Shown here piece by piece: positions 23,006-31,668 of a DNA stretch of 64,000 bases (position 1 is its first letter; each line of letters starts with the position of its first letter). The notes under the pieces were generated by a model that did no database searches, was not told the DNA's origin, and worked only from the letters and a program-made list of their open reading frames with translations. The position numbers and the translations under genes were made by a program. Source of the DNA: JACVRN01 sp036389255 (GTDB taxonomy: Bacteria > Acidobacteriota > Blastocatellia > Pyrinomonadales > Pyrinomonadaceae). The stretch spans positions 1-64,000 of the forward strand of contig DASVQI010000036.1 in NCBI GenBank assembly GCA_036389255.1. Reading direction: 5' to 3'.

Positions 23006-23659
23006 TTATGTTTCTTTACGTAACCGGGCGCTGTGATTAAACGCCCTCAGGAAATCTTCTACAAGAGAAGGGTCTAGTTCTCGCCCTGCCATCCTCTTAA
23101 GCGTCCCGAATGCCTCTTCTTTCCCAAGGGAAGGCTTATAGGAGCGCTTCGCGCGAAGTGATATATAGACGTCTGCTACAGCTACGAGCCGGGCCTCAAT
23201 GGGTATAGACGTGCCGGACAGACCTTCCGGGTATCCTAACCCGTCCCAGTGCTCGTGGTGGCGAAGCGCCACGCCGTGAATGATGTTTGTAACTCCCGGA
23301 AGTTTAGAGATAGCCAGCGCCCCGTAAACCGAGTGGAGCGACATTACCTTACGCTCTTCGTCATCCAGTTGGTCAGGTTTGAGGAGAATCTCAGGTGCAA
23401 TGAAATACTTCCCCACATCATGCATGTACGCCCCGCACTCAATTTCATCGAGCCAGTGGCGGCGCTTGTTGCCCCCGAATAAGTAAGCGGCAAAGCGGCG
23501 CGTCAATCTGGCCGTGGCATGCGCGTGAGGCTGAAAGTGAGCAAAGATTGCTGGTTCCAGATTTTGGCCCACAACCGTCAGTGCCCGTATAGTTTCCGAC
23601 CATGTTATCCGGCTAAAGTGATTATTAAAGAGAGGCGTACCGTGTAAGGAGTGCGACAT
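23006..23659 (-). CDS. HD-GYP domain phosphodiesterase-like protein
   Basis: 217 residues consisting mainly of an HD-GYP domain, which typically degrades cyclic di-GMP. Key residues are HDVGKYF (His80-Asp81), LHSVYGA, HHEHWDGLGYPEGL (HHExxDGxGYP, near 128-141) and VAVADVYISL. There is no receiver or sensor domain, only a 45-residue N-terminal lead. ATG 23659 has AAAGGAG upstream. Convergent with ppk2 at the left. All GYP-motif residues look intact, so activity is likely. Confidence 0.9.
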   Translation of the reverse strand: MSHSLHGTPLFNNHFSRITWSETIRALTVVGQNLEPAIFAHFQPHAHATARLTRRFAAYLFGGNKRRHWLDEIECGAYMHDVGKYFIAPEILLKPDQLDDEERKVMSLHSVYGALAISKLPGVTNIIHGVALRHHEHWDGLGYPEGLSGTSIPIEARLVAVADVYISLRAKRSYKPSLGKEEAFGTLKRMAGRELDPSLVEDFLRAFNHSARLRKET

Positions 23660-24109
23660 AACGACATCTCCTTTCCATGTTCATCAAATTATAAAGCTGA
23701 ACTTTGGAGACGCCTGTGTTGCTACTCCTCTACCGCACTAGGGGGGTGGCGGCACAAGCATATTTACTGGAACGTCGCACATAATAATTTTTTCAAGCAA
23801 AGGTATGGCGACGCTTTGATGACAATTAGATTGCAGTATTATTGTTGATGAGGCAGGTGCAAAGCACTTCAAAGTGCTTATCAACATCTTACTTGGAAGG
23901 CTGAAAATTCTTGGTTGTGAGCAAGCTGTATGCAGCCAAAACCTTGTTACCTTATACTATCTGCTATATGCTTCGCACCCCGTTAATCCGGGCGTCAGGG
24001 GTTTCTATAGATGATATAGTGTACACGTCATGGCTGCTTGCGCTTGTATAGCCTGAATTTTGTTCCCCGACATTGGCCCAATCACCCTTACCGTAGGAGT
24101 TTTTATCTC
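23660..24109. other. Intergenic region with hairpin and attC remnant
   Basis: About 450 bases without a convincing gene. It contains a perfect 8-bp inverted repeat AAGCACTT/AAGTGCTT (23862-23879) and, at 23979-24000, a 3' attC remnant. The remaining sequence shows nothing that I recognise, though promoters for both flanking divergent genes must lie here. Confidence 0.5.
23979..24000 (+). repeat. attC right-end remnant
   Basis: CCCGTTAATCCGGGCGTCAG corresponds to the conserved right arm GGTTAATTCGGGCGTTAG with scattered substitutions. No left half is found upstream. Confidence 0.65.
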
Positions 24110-25243
24110 ATGAACCGACTGTATGCTTCATGCCGGCCATTCATGTTGCTAGTCCTCGTATTACTCTTCTGTTGCGCGCCCGATACCGCCACTGCACAGA
24201 CATGGGAACCCGTCTCGACAGGATTTACCACGGAGATAAGGATTTGGACGTCGGGAGGCAACACTTTCGCTGAGGTGAGGTTGACCTTCCCGAATACGGG
24301 CTACAGGGTTACAGACTGGGGAGAGGTGGCTAGAAATGACAGCGATTTTTCCGTTGATGCCAAGGTCGAACGGTGGACAGGCGCATCGGGGCAAGCTATC
24401 ACGACCCTAGAGCATACTTATAATATTGGCGCGCTAGCGCCGGGAACATACTCTTTCACCTTCAAATCTTATCACGCAGTAGTCAGAAGTCAGCAGTTCG
24501 ATCCGAGCGCGGCCGGTGAGCGTTGGGAGCCAGCATCACCCGGCGCTGTTCGGGTAGGGATTAGTATCTGGACGACCGGAGGCATCACTTATACTGAGGT
24601 GGAACTCTATTTCCCAGATACCGGCTATAGAGTTACAGATTGGGGGCAGGTAATACGGGCTGGCAACGAACTTTCCGTAGACATTAAAGCTGAACGATGG
24701 ACAGGTGAGTCGGAGGCGCGTGTGTCTCTTACTGAACAGACTTACCCGCTCGGTTCGCTTGCGCCGGGGTCATACTTTTTCAGCGTCAAGATAAACGGCT
24801 CGGTGGCAAGGAGACAGCAGTTCTCCATCGAGGCAGCATCACTGCCTGCTCCGAAGCTGCTGACTGAGGAGAATACGGAGCGGGCAATTGCCCTCGAATC
24901 TGTGACCTTGACTCGCGATTCTTTCCCTCTCAGCTCAACACACAACTTCAGCTCGGACGGGCGCACCCGCATCATGCTCTTTGCTACGGACGTGGAGCTG
25001 GGGCAAGGCGAGGACGTTTCATCTGTCACGGCTCAGGCCGAAGATTCTCGGCAGAAGACCTATCCACTGACGGTAGAGTATGTCGGAAAAGTTCCGAATC
25101 TAGACCGGTTAGTACAGTTGGTCATCAAACTACCTGCCGAAGTTGAGAGCGCCGGGGACGTATGGGTGAGCATAAACGTGCGGGGCGTAGTCAGCAACAG
25201 AGTGCTCATCTCCGTTAAGCCGACGGGAAGCGGTTCTCCATAA
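24110..25243 (+). CDS. Secreted protein with two tandem repeats
   Basis: About 377 residues. A signal peptide (LLVLVLLFCCAPDTATAQ) is followed by two similar units of about 95 residues, beginning WEPVSTGFTTEIRIWTSGGN and WEPASPGAVRVGISIWTTGG, each with TGYRVTDWG, VERWTG or AERWTG, and LAPGTYSF/LAPGSYFF. A C-terminal Ig-like domain ends VWVSINVRGVVSNRVLISVK, reminiscent of the C-terminal beta domains of Acidobacteriota surface proteins. ATG 24110 has TAGGAG upstream. It lies between two eroded attC right ends, so it may be an old cassette. Function unknown. Confidence 0.72.
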   Translation: MNRLYASCRPFMLLVLVLLFCCAPDTATAQTWEPVSTGFTTEIRIWTSGGNTFAEVRLTFPNTGYRVTDWGEVARNDSDFSVDAKVERWTGASGQAITTLEHTYNIGALAPGTYSFTFKSYHAVVRSQQFDPSAAGERWEPASPGAVRVGISIWTTGGITYTEVELYFPDTGYRVTDWGQVIRAGNELSVDIKAERWTGESEARVSLTEQTYPLGSLAPGSYFFSVKINGSVARRQQFSIEAASLPAPKLLTEENTERAIALESVTLTRDSFPLSSTHNFSSDGRTRIMLFATDVELGQGEDVSSVTAQAEDSRQKTYPLTVEYVGKVPNLDRLVQLVIKLPAEVESAGDVWVSINVRGVVSNRVLISVKPTGSGSP

Positions 25244-25248
25244 GCGGA

Positions 25249-25280
25249 GCGGGTTTGCCGCTTAAATTCGGGCGTCAGAT
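25249..25280 (+). repeat. attC right-end remnant
   Basis: GCCGCTTAAATTCGGGCG followed by GTCAGAT (25274-25280), a one-base variant of GTTAGAT. The following half site at 26313 begins ATCTAAC, complementary to the unmutated box, so the two mark one cassette. Confidence 0.7.
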
Positions 25281-25283
25281 GCG

Positions 25284-26237
25284 TTATGGTTTTGCGGGCG
25301 AACCTACGGACGCATCCGGCGAGCTAACATCAAAACGACGGAAGCCACTGTACTCGTAAATCACCCTCCCGCCCAATCGCAGTTCAGGCAGTTTGTCCGC
25401 CCCCATTTGTATATTGGTATAAATGCTGAACACTATCCGCTTAGGTGTTAGAATCCCAAAACTACTGCCCGCGTAATCGAACTCGAACTTCATGAATAAC
25501 AGTGGCTCTCTGAGCGATGGTGGCCGTAGCGTAACCTCCCGTTCTTCGCGCCAGAGTTGTGCAGTCTCGGCGTCCAACCAGAGACGCCCGCGATAAAGCG
25601 TCTCTGAGCCCTTTAACACATTGGGGAACGAGTCTAGCTTGAACGCCAGTCCGGGGTTGTGCGTAATCTGCTGGTACTTAATGACGATTACATCGCGCCC
25701 GTTAATCTGCTCGCGACCAGTGGCGGTGAATTGCAGGGAGGCGCGCAAGTTCTCGCTCAGCAGCAAGCCTTCGTTGAGCGTCAAGCCATGGAAACTATAG
25801 TTGAGATCGTACCTACGGCTCTCGCGGTTAATCCTGTCCAGCTCTTTCTTAACAGAATCAGCTTTGGCCAACCGGGTGAAGAGATTAACCACCCTCTCTT
25901 CCCGCTTTGCCACCGTGACGCCATCAACCGTTCGTACGTTGCGATACTCGGACGTCGAAAGAGGATCAAGCTGTGACTGGTAGATTATCAGGTCTGAAAC
26001 AATCCGACGCTGCCGCTTAATCGTGCCGTCGCTGTTGTACTCTTCCACTTTCTGCTCTTCATCTGCCGTGAGATCCTTAAATTTTGCCCTGTAATCGTTT
26101 GTTCGAAGGTAAGCCAAGCGAATAAGTGACTCTAATTCGGCGGGGGTTAACTGCGGACTTTCAGACTGCTGGCCGAAGGCCGGGCTGATATTCGACAGTG
26201 AAAGTAAAGCTAATAATATAAGAATACGCACAAGCAT
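25284..26237 (-). CDS. Secreted protein, antisense within a cassette
   Basis: About 317 residues from ATG 26237 (MLVRILILLALLSLSN..., signal peptide ending near FGQQ). The mature protein is dominated by long beta strands (for example LRASLQFTATGREQINGRDV, LWLDAETAQLWREEREVTL), with the look of LolA/LolB-like or DUF-type periplasmic lipid-binding barrels common in Acidobacteriota; I do not assign a family. It points against the attC polarity and ends only four bases from the boundary at 25280. Unusual for integron cargo. Confidence 0.68.
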   Translation of the reverse strand: MLVRILILLALLSLSNISPAFGQQSESPQLTPAELESLIRLAYLRTNDYRAKFKDLTADEEQKVEEYNSDGTIKRQRRIVSDLIIYQSQLDPLSTSEYRNVRTVDGVTVAKREERVVNLFTRLAKADSVKKELDRINRESRRYDLNYSFHGLTLNEGLLLSENLRASLQFTATGREQINGRDVIVIKYQQITHNPGLAFKLDSFPNVLKGSETLYRGRLWLDAETAQLWREEREVTLRPPSLREPLLFMKFEFDYAGSSFGILTPKRIVFSIYTNIQMGADKLPELRLGGRVIYEYSGFRRFDVSSPDASVGSPAKP

Positions 26238-26312
26238 TTTATGAACGGGCGACAACAAGAGGTCAAAGACTAATCATCAGACCGGAAAAGAAGTGTACAA
26301 TGGCAGCCTTCC

Positions 26313-26396
26313 ATCTAACAACTCATTCGACCGGAGCGCTTATTGAATCTATTTCATCACCGATTGCTTCTATAAGCCGTAGGCTATTGGCTGGTT
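26313..26396 (+). repeat. attC site, left half intact, right end eroded
   Basis: Opens with ATCTAACAACTCATTCGACC (26313-26332), a normal left arm, then a typical variable centre; GGCTGGTTAACCTTGATT near 26388 is a decayed right arm without GTTRRRY. The last trace of the array. Confidence 0.8.
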
Positions 26397-26450
26397 AACC
26401 TTGATTGGAGATGACGGATAGATGCGGCTCCCAGAAAAAGAAAGTATGCC

Positions 26451-26486
26451 AAAACAATTGGGGCCCCCGGAAATCCGGGAGCCCCC
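26451..26486 (-). terminator. Rho-independent terminator of the TonB receptor gene
   Basis: On the minus strand a GC-rich hairpin (GGGGGCTCCCGG and CCGGGGGCCCC around ATTT) is followed by AATTGTTTTG. It lies 28 bases past the stop at 26514. Confidence 0.85.
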
Positions 26487-26513
26487 AGACCCAGCTAATT
26501 ATGAGTGGGCCAA

Positions 26514-29500
26514 TTAGAATTCGTAGCGTATGGCGAACTGCATCTCGCGCGGGTTGTTCGCCGAAGTGGTTATCTGTCCAAAGGTGGACGAGTTGATGTT
26601 AGTTGACGGCAGGCTGAAGTTGTTATGGTTGAATGCATTGTACATCTCCCAACGCAACTGCAACCGATGGCTCTCAGACCAAGGCATCTTGAAGTTCTTC
26701 AAGACCGCTAAATCCACGTTCCAGAACTTCGGCCCGCGAAGAATGTTTCGGTTGCCAATCTCACCGCCGAAAGGATTACGCACGGCCCCACCCAGAGGGT
26801 TACTCGAATTGAAGACCTGCGTCGGGTCAGCGAAGAACTGAATCTGCCCGCCCGGCGTGTCGTTTATCTGCTCTTGAAGTGCGGCGGCATTTCCGCTAAG
26901 CACCGCAGGGCTGTTAAAGACGAAGCCGACGGGGAATGAGCCCGTGGTCAGGTTAAACGGAAGACCACTACGTGCGGAAACGATGCCCGTCACCGTCCAG
27001 CCGCCGATTACATGCTCTAACAGTCCGCTCGCGTCCGAACCGAACGCGCGCCCTCTACCGAACGGAAGCTCGTAGATGAAGTTCGCGTTCAGTACATGGC
27101 GGATGTCGAAGTCGGAATTGCCACGGCAGACGCGCAGGTTACGTATGTCGCACACCAGACCGCCGAACGTCGTGTTGACCACGCTCGACTGGTTGTCAAT
27201 CGAGTGCGACCAAGTGTAATTGACGTCGAACTGCAAGCCCTGCGAGAAGCGCTTACGCAGGCTGATGAGCATCCCGTTGTAGCTGGAAGACCCAAGGTTC
27301 GTGACGTAAGCGTTTGTCGAGAACTGGCCGCTCAGGCCAACGTTCGGGTTGAGAAGTCCTAGCGCGTAGGCTGCCTGGAACACGTCCGAAGCGTCGCCTA
27401 TGTTGACCAGGCTTCTGGTAAAGGCCGTTAACAGCCTGGTGCAGTTAAAGCCTGCGGGAAGTCCGAACAACGGAGATACGTTTCCGCAATTCGCCCCGGC
27501 CCCGAGTTGTGCCTGGAGCGCCGCATTAATCTGATTTTCGAAGAACGGCTGCGGGGTCAACTGCGAACCGGGCAAGCCAGCCATGACCTGCGTCTGCAAC
27601 AAGTTGAAAGCAGCCAGCAGGTTCTGCCCCGAAGCGGGATCTTTGAAATCAAGTATCTGCGCGGCGTCCGCCTGCGTGAAGAGCTGACGCCCCTGTCGGC
27701 CCACGTAGTCCACCTGAAGGATGAAGTTACCGGGCAGTTCACGCTGGAAGCCGAAGCTGTACTGAATGGAGTACGGCACCTTGAAATTCTGCGAGATGGC
27801 GTAGTTGGTCAGCCCCTCGGCATTGCCTACAGGGAAACCCGCGTCCACGCCGGGCGTGTTCGGTCGCGTAATCACGGGAGCCGCATTCGCTATCGGCAGG
27901 TTGGTGATTCCCGTAAAGCGCGGGCTTGACGCAAGGCTGCCGAAGTTACTTGTGACCGTGTTGTCGAACAGGTACGTGACCTGATCCTGAATGAACGTGA
28001 TTCCGCTAGAGACGCGGTCATAAGTGACAGACCCGCCGCCGCGTATCACGGTCTTCCTGTCGCCGAAGATGCTGCCGAGGATTCCATCTTTGAAGGAAGG
28101 GTTCCACGCGAAATTTAATCTCGGCGCGAAGTTGTTCAAATCCGGCTCGTAGAAGTTGCGTGCGCCGTTACCCTTGCCGCACAGGTCATAGCGCAGGAAG
28201 GGCTCGGCAGTTTCACCGGCAATGCCTTTGGCCGCGTTGCCAAACCTGATGTTGACCAGAGTGTTGAAGTCTACGTCGTTACAGGACTGGAAGCCGTTCT
28301 TCTCGTACGGTGGCGGATAATACTGCCAGCGCAGGCCCGCCGTGATGGTCAGGCTAGGTGTAATCCTCCAGTTGTCCTGAGCGTAGAGTTCAAGCTCGTC
28401 GTACCTGTAATCGCGATTCTTCCCCGTGCCGGGCACTGCGGCCACGCCAGAGGTGTTGTAGTTGAAGTTGGTCGTGACGGACGCGATTCTTCCAAGCAGG
28501 AACGAGAACGCGTCATCGTAGTTGGTGATGTTCGTAGCGCTCGGATTAAGGTTGCCCGGCTGCTGCGCGGCGTCCAGCGTAGACAGATTGCCGCCCAGTC
28601 CGAGCGTCACGAAATTGAAGTCGTTCGTCAGGCCCGTCTTTGAGTCTATGGGCTTGAAGGAGCCGCCGAACGAAAGCGTATGCTTGCCCGTAGTCCACGT
28701 CAGGTCGTCACGAATCGTAGGCGTCAGGACGAAACGGTTCTGAAGACTGATGTCCGCGAACGGCGGCGAAAGACCCATGGAGAAAGTTCCACCGATGTTA
28801 GCCGTCGCTGCGGCGGTCGGGTCTCCGAAGATGTTCGGGAAAGACGGCCTGAACGGCGCGTCGAAAGCCAGCCCCGAGCGAGACACACCTACTGTGAACT
28901 GGTTGACCATGTTTTGACTCAGTGTCCATGTGTGGCCCACAGCCCAGGAATAGTCTCTCTGCACTATCGTTCCGCTCTCCGGGTCGCCGGGGAACTGCGC
29001 CGCCACGGTGTTGACCGTGTCAGTCACCAGCCCGCGCGCGATGTTGAAGCGACCGAACAGTCTCTGCTTGTCATTTATGTTCCAGTCAATGCGCGTCGTC
29101 TCAGTGTTCTCGGTTCGGCTCACCGGCGCGTTGAAGCGGAAGCCTGCGGTGTTGACGCCGTTGCCTGCGGTCAGGTCGTTGGGCGCCGGGTAGCGCTCTT
29201 TAAGAAGTTGCAGCACGGCCTGATTCGCACCTATGCCAAGCGGGTCGAGCGCCGCGACCTGCGCGGGCGTCAGGGTGCTTATGCACTGCGGCTGCGTGTT
29301 GATGCGAGAGCTTGCAGTACAACCCGGGCCATTGTTTATGTAATTAAGCCCGCCGTTACGCAGGGTGTCTAGCGGGACGATGCGAAGGTAAGAGATGCCG
29401 CGCGCCTCGCGCCTTCCTTCATAGTCAAAGAAGAAGAAGAGCTTGTCTCTCAGAACGGGGCCGCCGAGGCTGCCGCCGAACTGGTTACGCGTCAACTGCG

Positions 29501-30338
29501 GCCTCTCAACTCCAGACCTATTGTTGAAGAAGCTGTTCGCTGCCGTTGCAGCCGTGCGGTTGTACCAGCGAAGGTTCCCGCTAAAGTCATTAGTACCGCT
29601 CTTGGTGACGAGTTCTATCTGTCCGCCTGACGAGCGGCCTTCGGCAGCGTTCGGGTTGGTTGTTACGGCGCGAAACTCCTGAATGGAGTCAATCGGAGCG
29701 TTACCGACCGTAGAAGCGAACTGTCCCGTCGCCTGGTCGTTGGCGTCAATACCGTCAACGGTAATGTTGCCTTGGTCAGCGCGGGAGCCGGTTACTGAAC
29801 CGACGCGGTTACTACTGGTGGTTCCAACGTTGTTTCCTATAACGCCGGGCTGCAACCCAATGAGGGCCGCAGGCGAGCTGCGAATCTGAATCGGAAGCTC
29901 GCGCAGGCGACGCTCATCTATGACGTTACCGATGCTGGCGTCCGTGGTGTTCAGCGTCGTCTCGCCACCGGACGTTACTACAACTGAGCCGGAAATCTGT
30001 CCGGCAATCAACTGCGCGTTGTGCGTCTCGGTCACGCCCACGCCCAGCCTGACGTTCTCAATCTTCAAGGTCTGAAAACCCTGATTGGTAAAGGTCAGCG
30101 TGTAACCTGCTCCCGGAGGCATCTGGTTGAACCGATAGACTCCCTGGTCATCGGTCGTCGTGGTCAGTTCCTTTGATGTCTTGGTATCGGTGAGCGTAAC
30201 GGTTACGCCGGGTATCACTGCGCCTGTCGGGTCTGTTACGACACCTGTCACCGCAGAGGTTGAAGAGGTCGTCTGTGCTAATGCCGAGCATGTCAGCAAT
30301 AACAAAGAGATGACCAGTAAGGATATTACTTTAGCCAT
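26514..30338 (-). CDS. TonB-dependent receptor, Oar-like, with carboxypeptidase-regulatory N-domain
   Basis: About 1274 residues. After a signal peptide (VISLLVISLLLLTCSALAQ), residues 25-110 form a carboxypeptidase regulatory-like beta domain (GVVTDPTGAVIPGVTVTLTD). A plug domain follows (LRELPIQIRSSPAALIGLQ), then NITVDGIDAND and a large outer-membrane barrel ending in the typical aromatic terminus FAIRYEF. This architecture is expanded in Acidobacteriota and is presumed to import large substrates or act as an adhesion-linked receptor. ATG 30338 has GGAGAAGGA upstream; the frame extension to 30371 has none. Ends in a clear terminator. Confidence 0.93.
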   Translation of the reverse strand: MAKVISLLVISLLLLTCSALAQTTSSTSAVTGVVTDPTGAVIPGVTVTLTDTKTSKELTTTTDDQGVYRFNQMPPGAGYTLTFTNQGFQTLKIENVRLGVGVTETHNAQLIAGQISGSVVVTSGGETTLNTTDASIGNVIDERRLRELPIQIRSSPAALIGLQPGVIGNNVGTTSSNRVGSVTGSRADQGNITVDGIDANDQATGQFASTVGNAPIDSIQEFRAVTTNPNAAEGRSSGGQIELVTKSGTNDFSGNLRWYNRTAATAANSFFNNRSGVERPQLTRNQFGGSLGGPVLRDKLFFFFDYEGRREARGISYLRIVPLDTLRNGGLNYINNGPGCTASSRINTQPQCISTLTPAQVAALDPLGIGANQAVLQLLKERYPAPNDLTAGNGVNTAGFRFNAPVSRTENTETTRIDWNINDKQRLFGRFNIARGLVTDTVNTVAAQFPGDPESGTIVQRDYSWAVGHTWTLSQNMVNQFTVGVSRSGLAFDAPFRPSFPNIFGDPTAAATANIGGTFSMGLSPPFADISLQNRFVLTPTIRDDLTWTTGKHTLSFGGSFKPIDSKTGLTNDFNFVTLGLGGNLSTLDAAQQPGNLNPSATNITNYDDAFSFLLGRIASVTTNFNYNTSGVAAVPGTGKNRDYRYDELELYAQDNWRITPSLTITAGLRWQYYPPPYEKNGFQSCNDVDFNTLVNIRFGNAAKGIAGETAEPFLRYDLCGKGNGARNFYEPDLNNFAPRLNFAWNPSFKDGILGSIFGDRKTVIRGGGSVTYDRVSSGITFIQDQVTYLFDNTVTSNFGSLASSPRFTGITNLPIANAAPVITRPNTPGVDAGFPVGNAEGLTNYAISQNFKVPYSIQYSFGFQRELPGNFILQVDYVGRQGRQLFTQADAAQILDFKDPASGQNLLAAFNLLQTQVMAGLPGSQLTPQPFFENQINAALQAQLGAGANCGNVSPLFGLPAGFNCTRLLTAFTRSLVNIGDASDVFQAAYALGLLNPNVGLSGQFSTNAYVTNLGSSSYNGMLISLRKRFSQGLQFDVNYTWSHSIDNQSSVVNTTFGGLVCDIRNLRVCRGNSDFDIRHVLNANFIYELPFGRGRAFGSDASGLLEHVIGGWTVTGIVSARSGLPFNLTTGSFPVGFVFNSPAVLSGNAAALQEQINDTPGGQIQFFADPTQVFNSSNPLGGAVRNPFGGEIGNRNILRGPKFWNVDLAVLKNFKMPWSESHRLQLRWEMYNAFNHNNFSLPSTNINSSTFGQITTSANNPREMQFAIRYEF

Positions 30339-30927
30339 GTTCTTCCTTCTCCGTGTTCTGGTTAAGGCCATGAATCTAGCCGCGATGGCCTGCTAAACCG
30401 CGCACAATTACACAGGTTTGCAGGACAGCGTCAGCAGATGAGAGGTTGATTTCTATTTTTTCGGATTACTGTTTACAAAGGGTCTGTCACCATAGACGGC
30501 CGCATCCAACTGGGCCAGACTAAAGAGGCCGTCATACAGCTAAACTTACAGACCTTGTGACTTTCACGCGAGTTATAAGGGGCAAAATCCATGCCATCGG
30601 ATAAGGCCGGAATACAACTTTGCTTGCTCTATGTATTTATGCATTTCCAGGCGAAGTATCAGAGTCACGGCTGCTACATAAATTTGGATTCCAATTCAGG
30701 AGCGTAAAGATGTGTTATGAATTTTCGTGCAGATATATAATTTTTCGTACTCGGTTACAATAAAACGAGCCTTTGATATGTAAACTTGAATGTATGATTA
30801 AAAAGGTAGAAGCAATTGCATTTTTCGGAAATCAAATTTACGTAGGCGCGGATAGTTATCTGCCGGGCAAAAGATTTTGAAGCAAAATTTCTAAAAGATG
30901 AAGAGAGTTAAAAACGAGGTGGGAATT
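30339..30927. other. Long AT-rich intergenic region
   Basis: Almost 590 bases between divergent genes with no convincing frame. AT-rich stretches around 30,700-30,800 contain several candidate promoter-like words, but none that I can assign. It must hold the TonB receptor promoter. No attC sequence is seen. Confidence 0.5.
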
Positions 30928-31035
30928 ATGGAACTAGCAGTCATGAGGCTGGCTATTATCTGCTTCTTTGTTATAGGCGTATCTCACATCGTTCAGCCCC
31001 GCGTCTGGGCGCGATTCTTCAAGCAGACCACATGA
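30928..31035 (+). pseudogene. N-terminal stub of a membrane protein gene
   Basis: A 35-residue frame with a strong ribosome binding site (GAGGTGGG, 30916-30923): MELAVMRLAIICFFVIGVSH then IVQPRVWARFFKQTT. The hydrophobic first helix followed by HxxQPRxWARFF looks like the start of a larger membrane protein, and the frame stops where the leftward gene's 3' flank begins. I interpret it as a truncated gene, though a genuine micropeptide is possible. Confidence 0.5.
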
Positions 31036-31096
31036 CCTGCACGGATGAATAGCGCGGAGCCGGAAAAGTTCTCGCCGGAGATTCCTGTAGTTCTGA

Positions 31097-31633
31097 TTAC
31101 TTCGAAGCGCGTAAGCGTTCCATCTGATAAATCTTCTGCTTCGCGGGACTGTTCTCGGTCGCGGGCCAGTTCAGCATGGCGTTCCAAATGTCCTTTGACT
31201 GCTTCATCCAACGAAAAGCGTTGCGCGCGCCTGCTACCGGCTCGAATGTTATGGAGTTCTCATCAATCCGTGTGGCGGCCCAGCGCGCTCCCGTGCCCCA
31301 GTTGCCGAACTTCCCGTCTCTAAGCTCAAAGCGGGTGACTTCGGTTACGTTACTCAAAGTTTCATCGGAGAAGCTTTCGACCACGAGCGTAGTGTCGTTC
31401 TCAAAATGATAACGCTCGAAGAAGGGCTTATCCACATCGCCCATCCCGCGCCAAGTGCCCTCAATCCAGCGAAGCTTCTTGAGGTCGGACGCGGAGAAGC
31501 GCGTCTGTTGCGTCTGCCCCTCCTGCATGCCGTTGACGGCCTGTGTGCCTCGGGCGCGCCCGGCAGTATTAAAGAGCGCTACGACCGGTATAATCGCGGC
31601 TATAAAAAGTAGGTTCTGTGCTCGCTTAAGCAT
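31097..31633 (-). CDS. Secreted DUF6265-like lipocalin-type protein
   Basis: About 178 residues. ATG 31633 is preferred because AAAGGA lies 6-7 bases upstream on the minus strand. The N-terminus (LLFIAAIIPVVALFNTAG) is a signal peptide. The mature part starts at LKKLRWIEGTWRGMG and has VEVFERYHF-like and WGTGARWAATRI strands, matching DUF6265, a small barrel found in many secreted bacterial proteins. The ligand is unknown. It is 36 bases upstream... of nothing on its own strand downstream except the truncated stub, and lies close behind the acyl-CoA synthetase fusion. Confidence 0.75.
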   Translation of the reverse strand: MLKRAQNLLFIAAIIPVVALFNTAGRARGTQAVNGMQEGQTQQTRFSASDLKKLRWIEGTWRGMGDVDKPFFERYHFENDTTLVVESFSDETLSNVTEVTRFELRDGKFGNWGTGARWAATRIDENSITFEPVAGARNAFRWMKQSKDIWNAMLNWPATENSPAKQKIYQMERLRASK

Positions 31634-31668
31634 GTTCATTCCTTTCGCTCTAAATCTAAGCATCCATT

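Noticed and set aside
26405..26596. Rightward frame over the terminator
   Set aside because: It crosses the hairpin and overlaps the receptor gene end; there is no support for translation.
27096..29889. Rightward frames within the TonB receptor gene
   Set aside because: They mirror codon bias of the long leftward gene and have no ribosome binding sites or recognisable domains.
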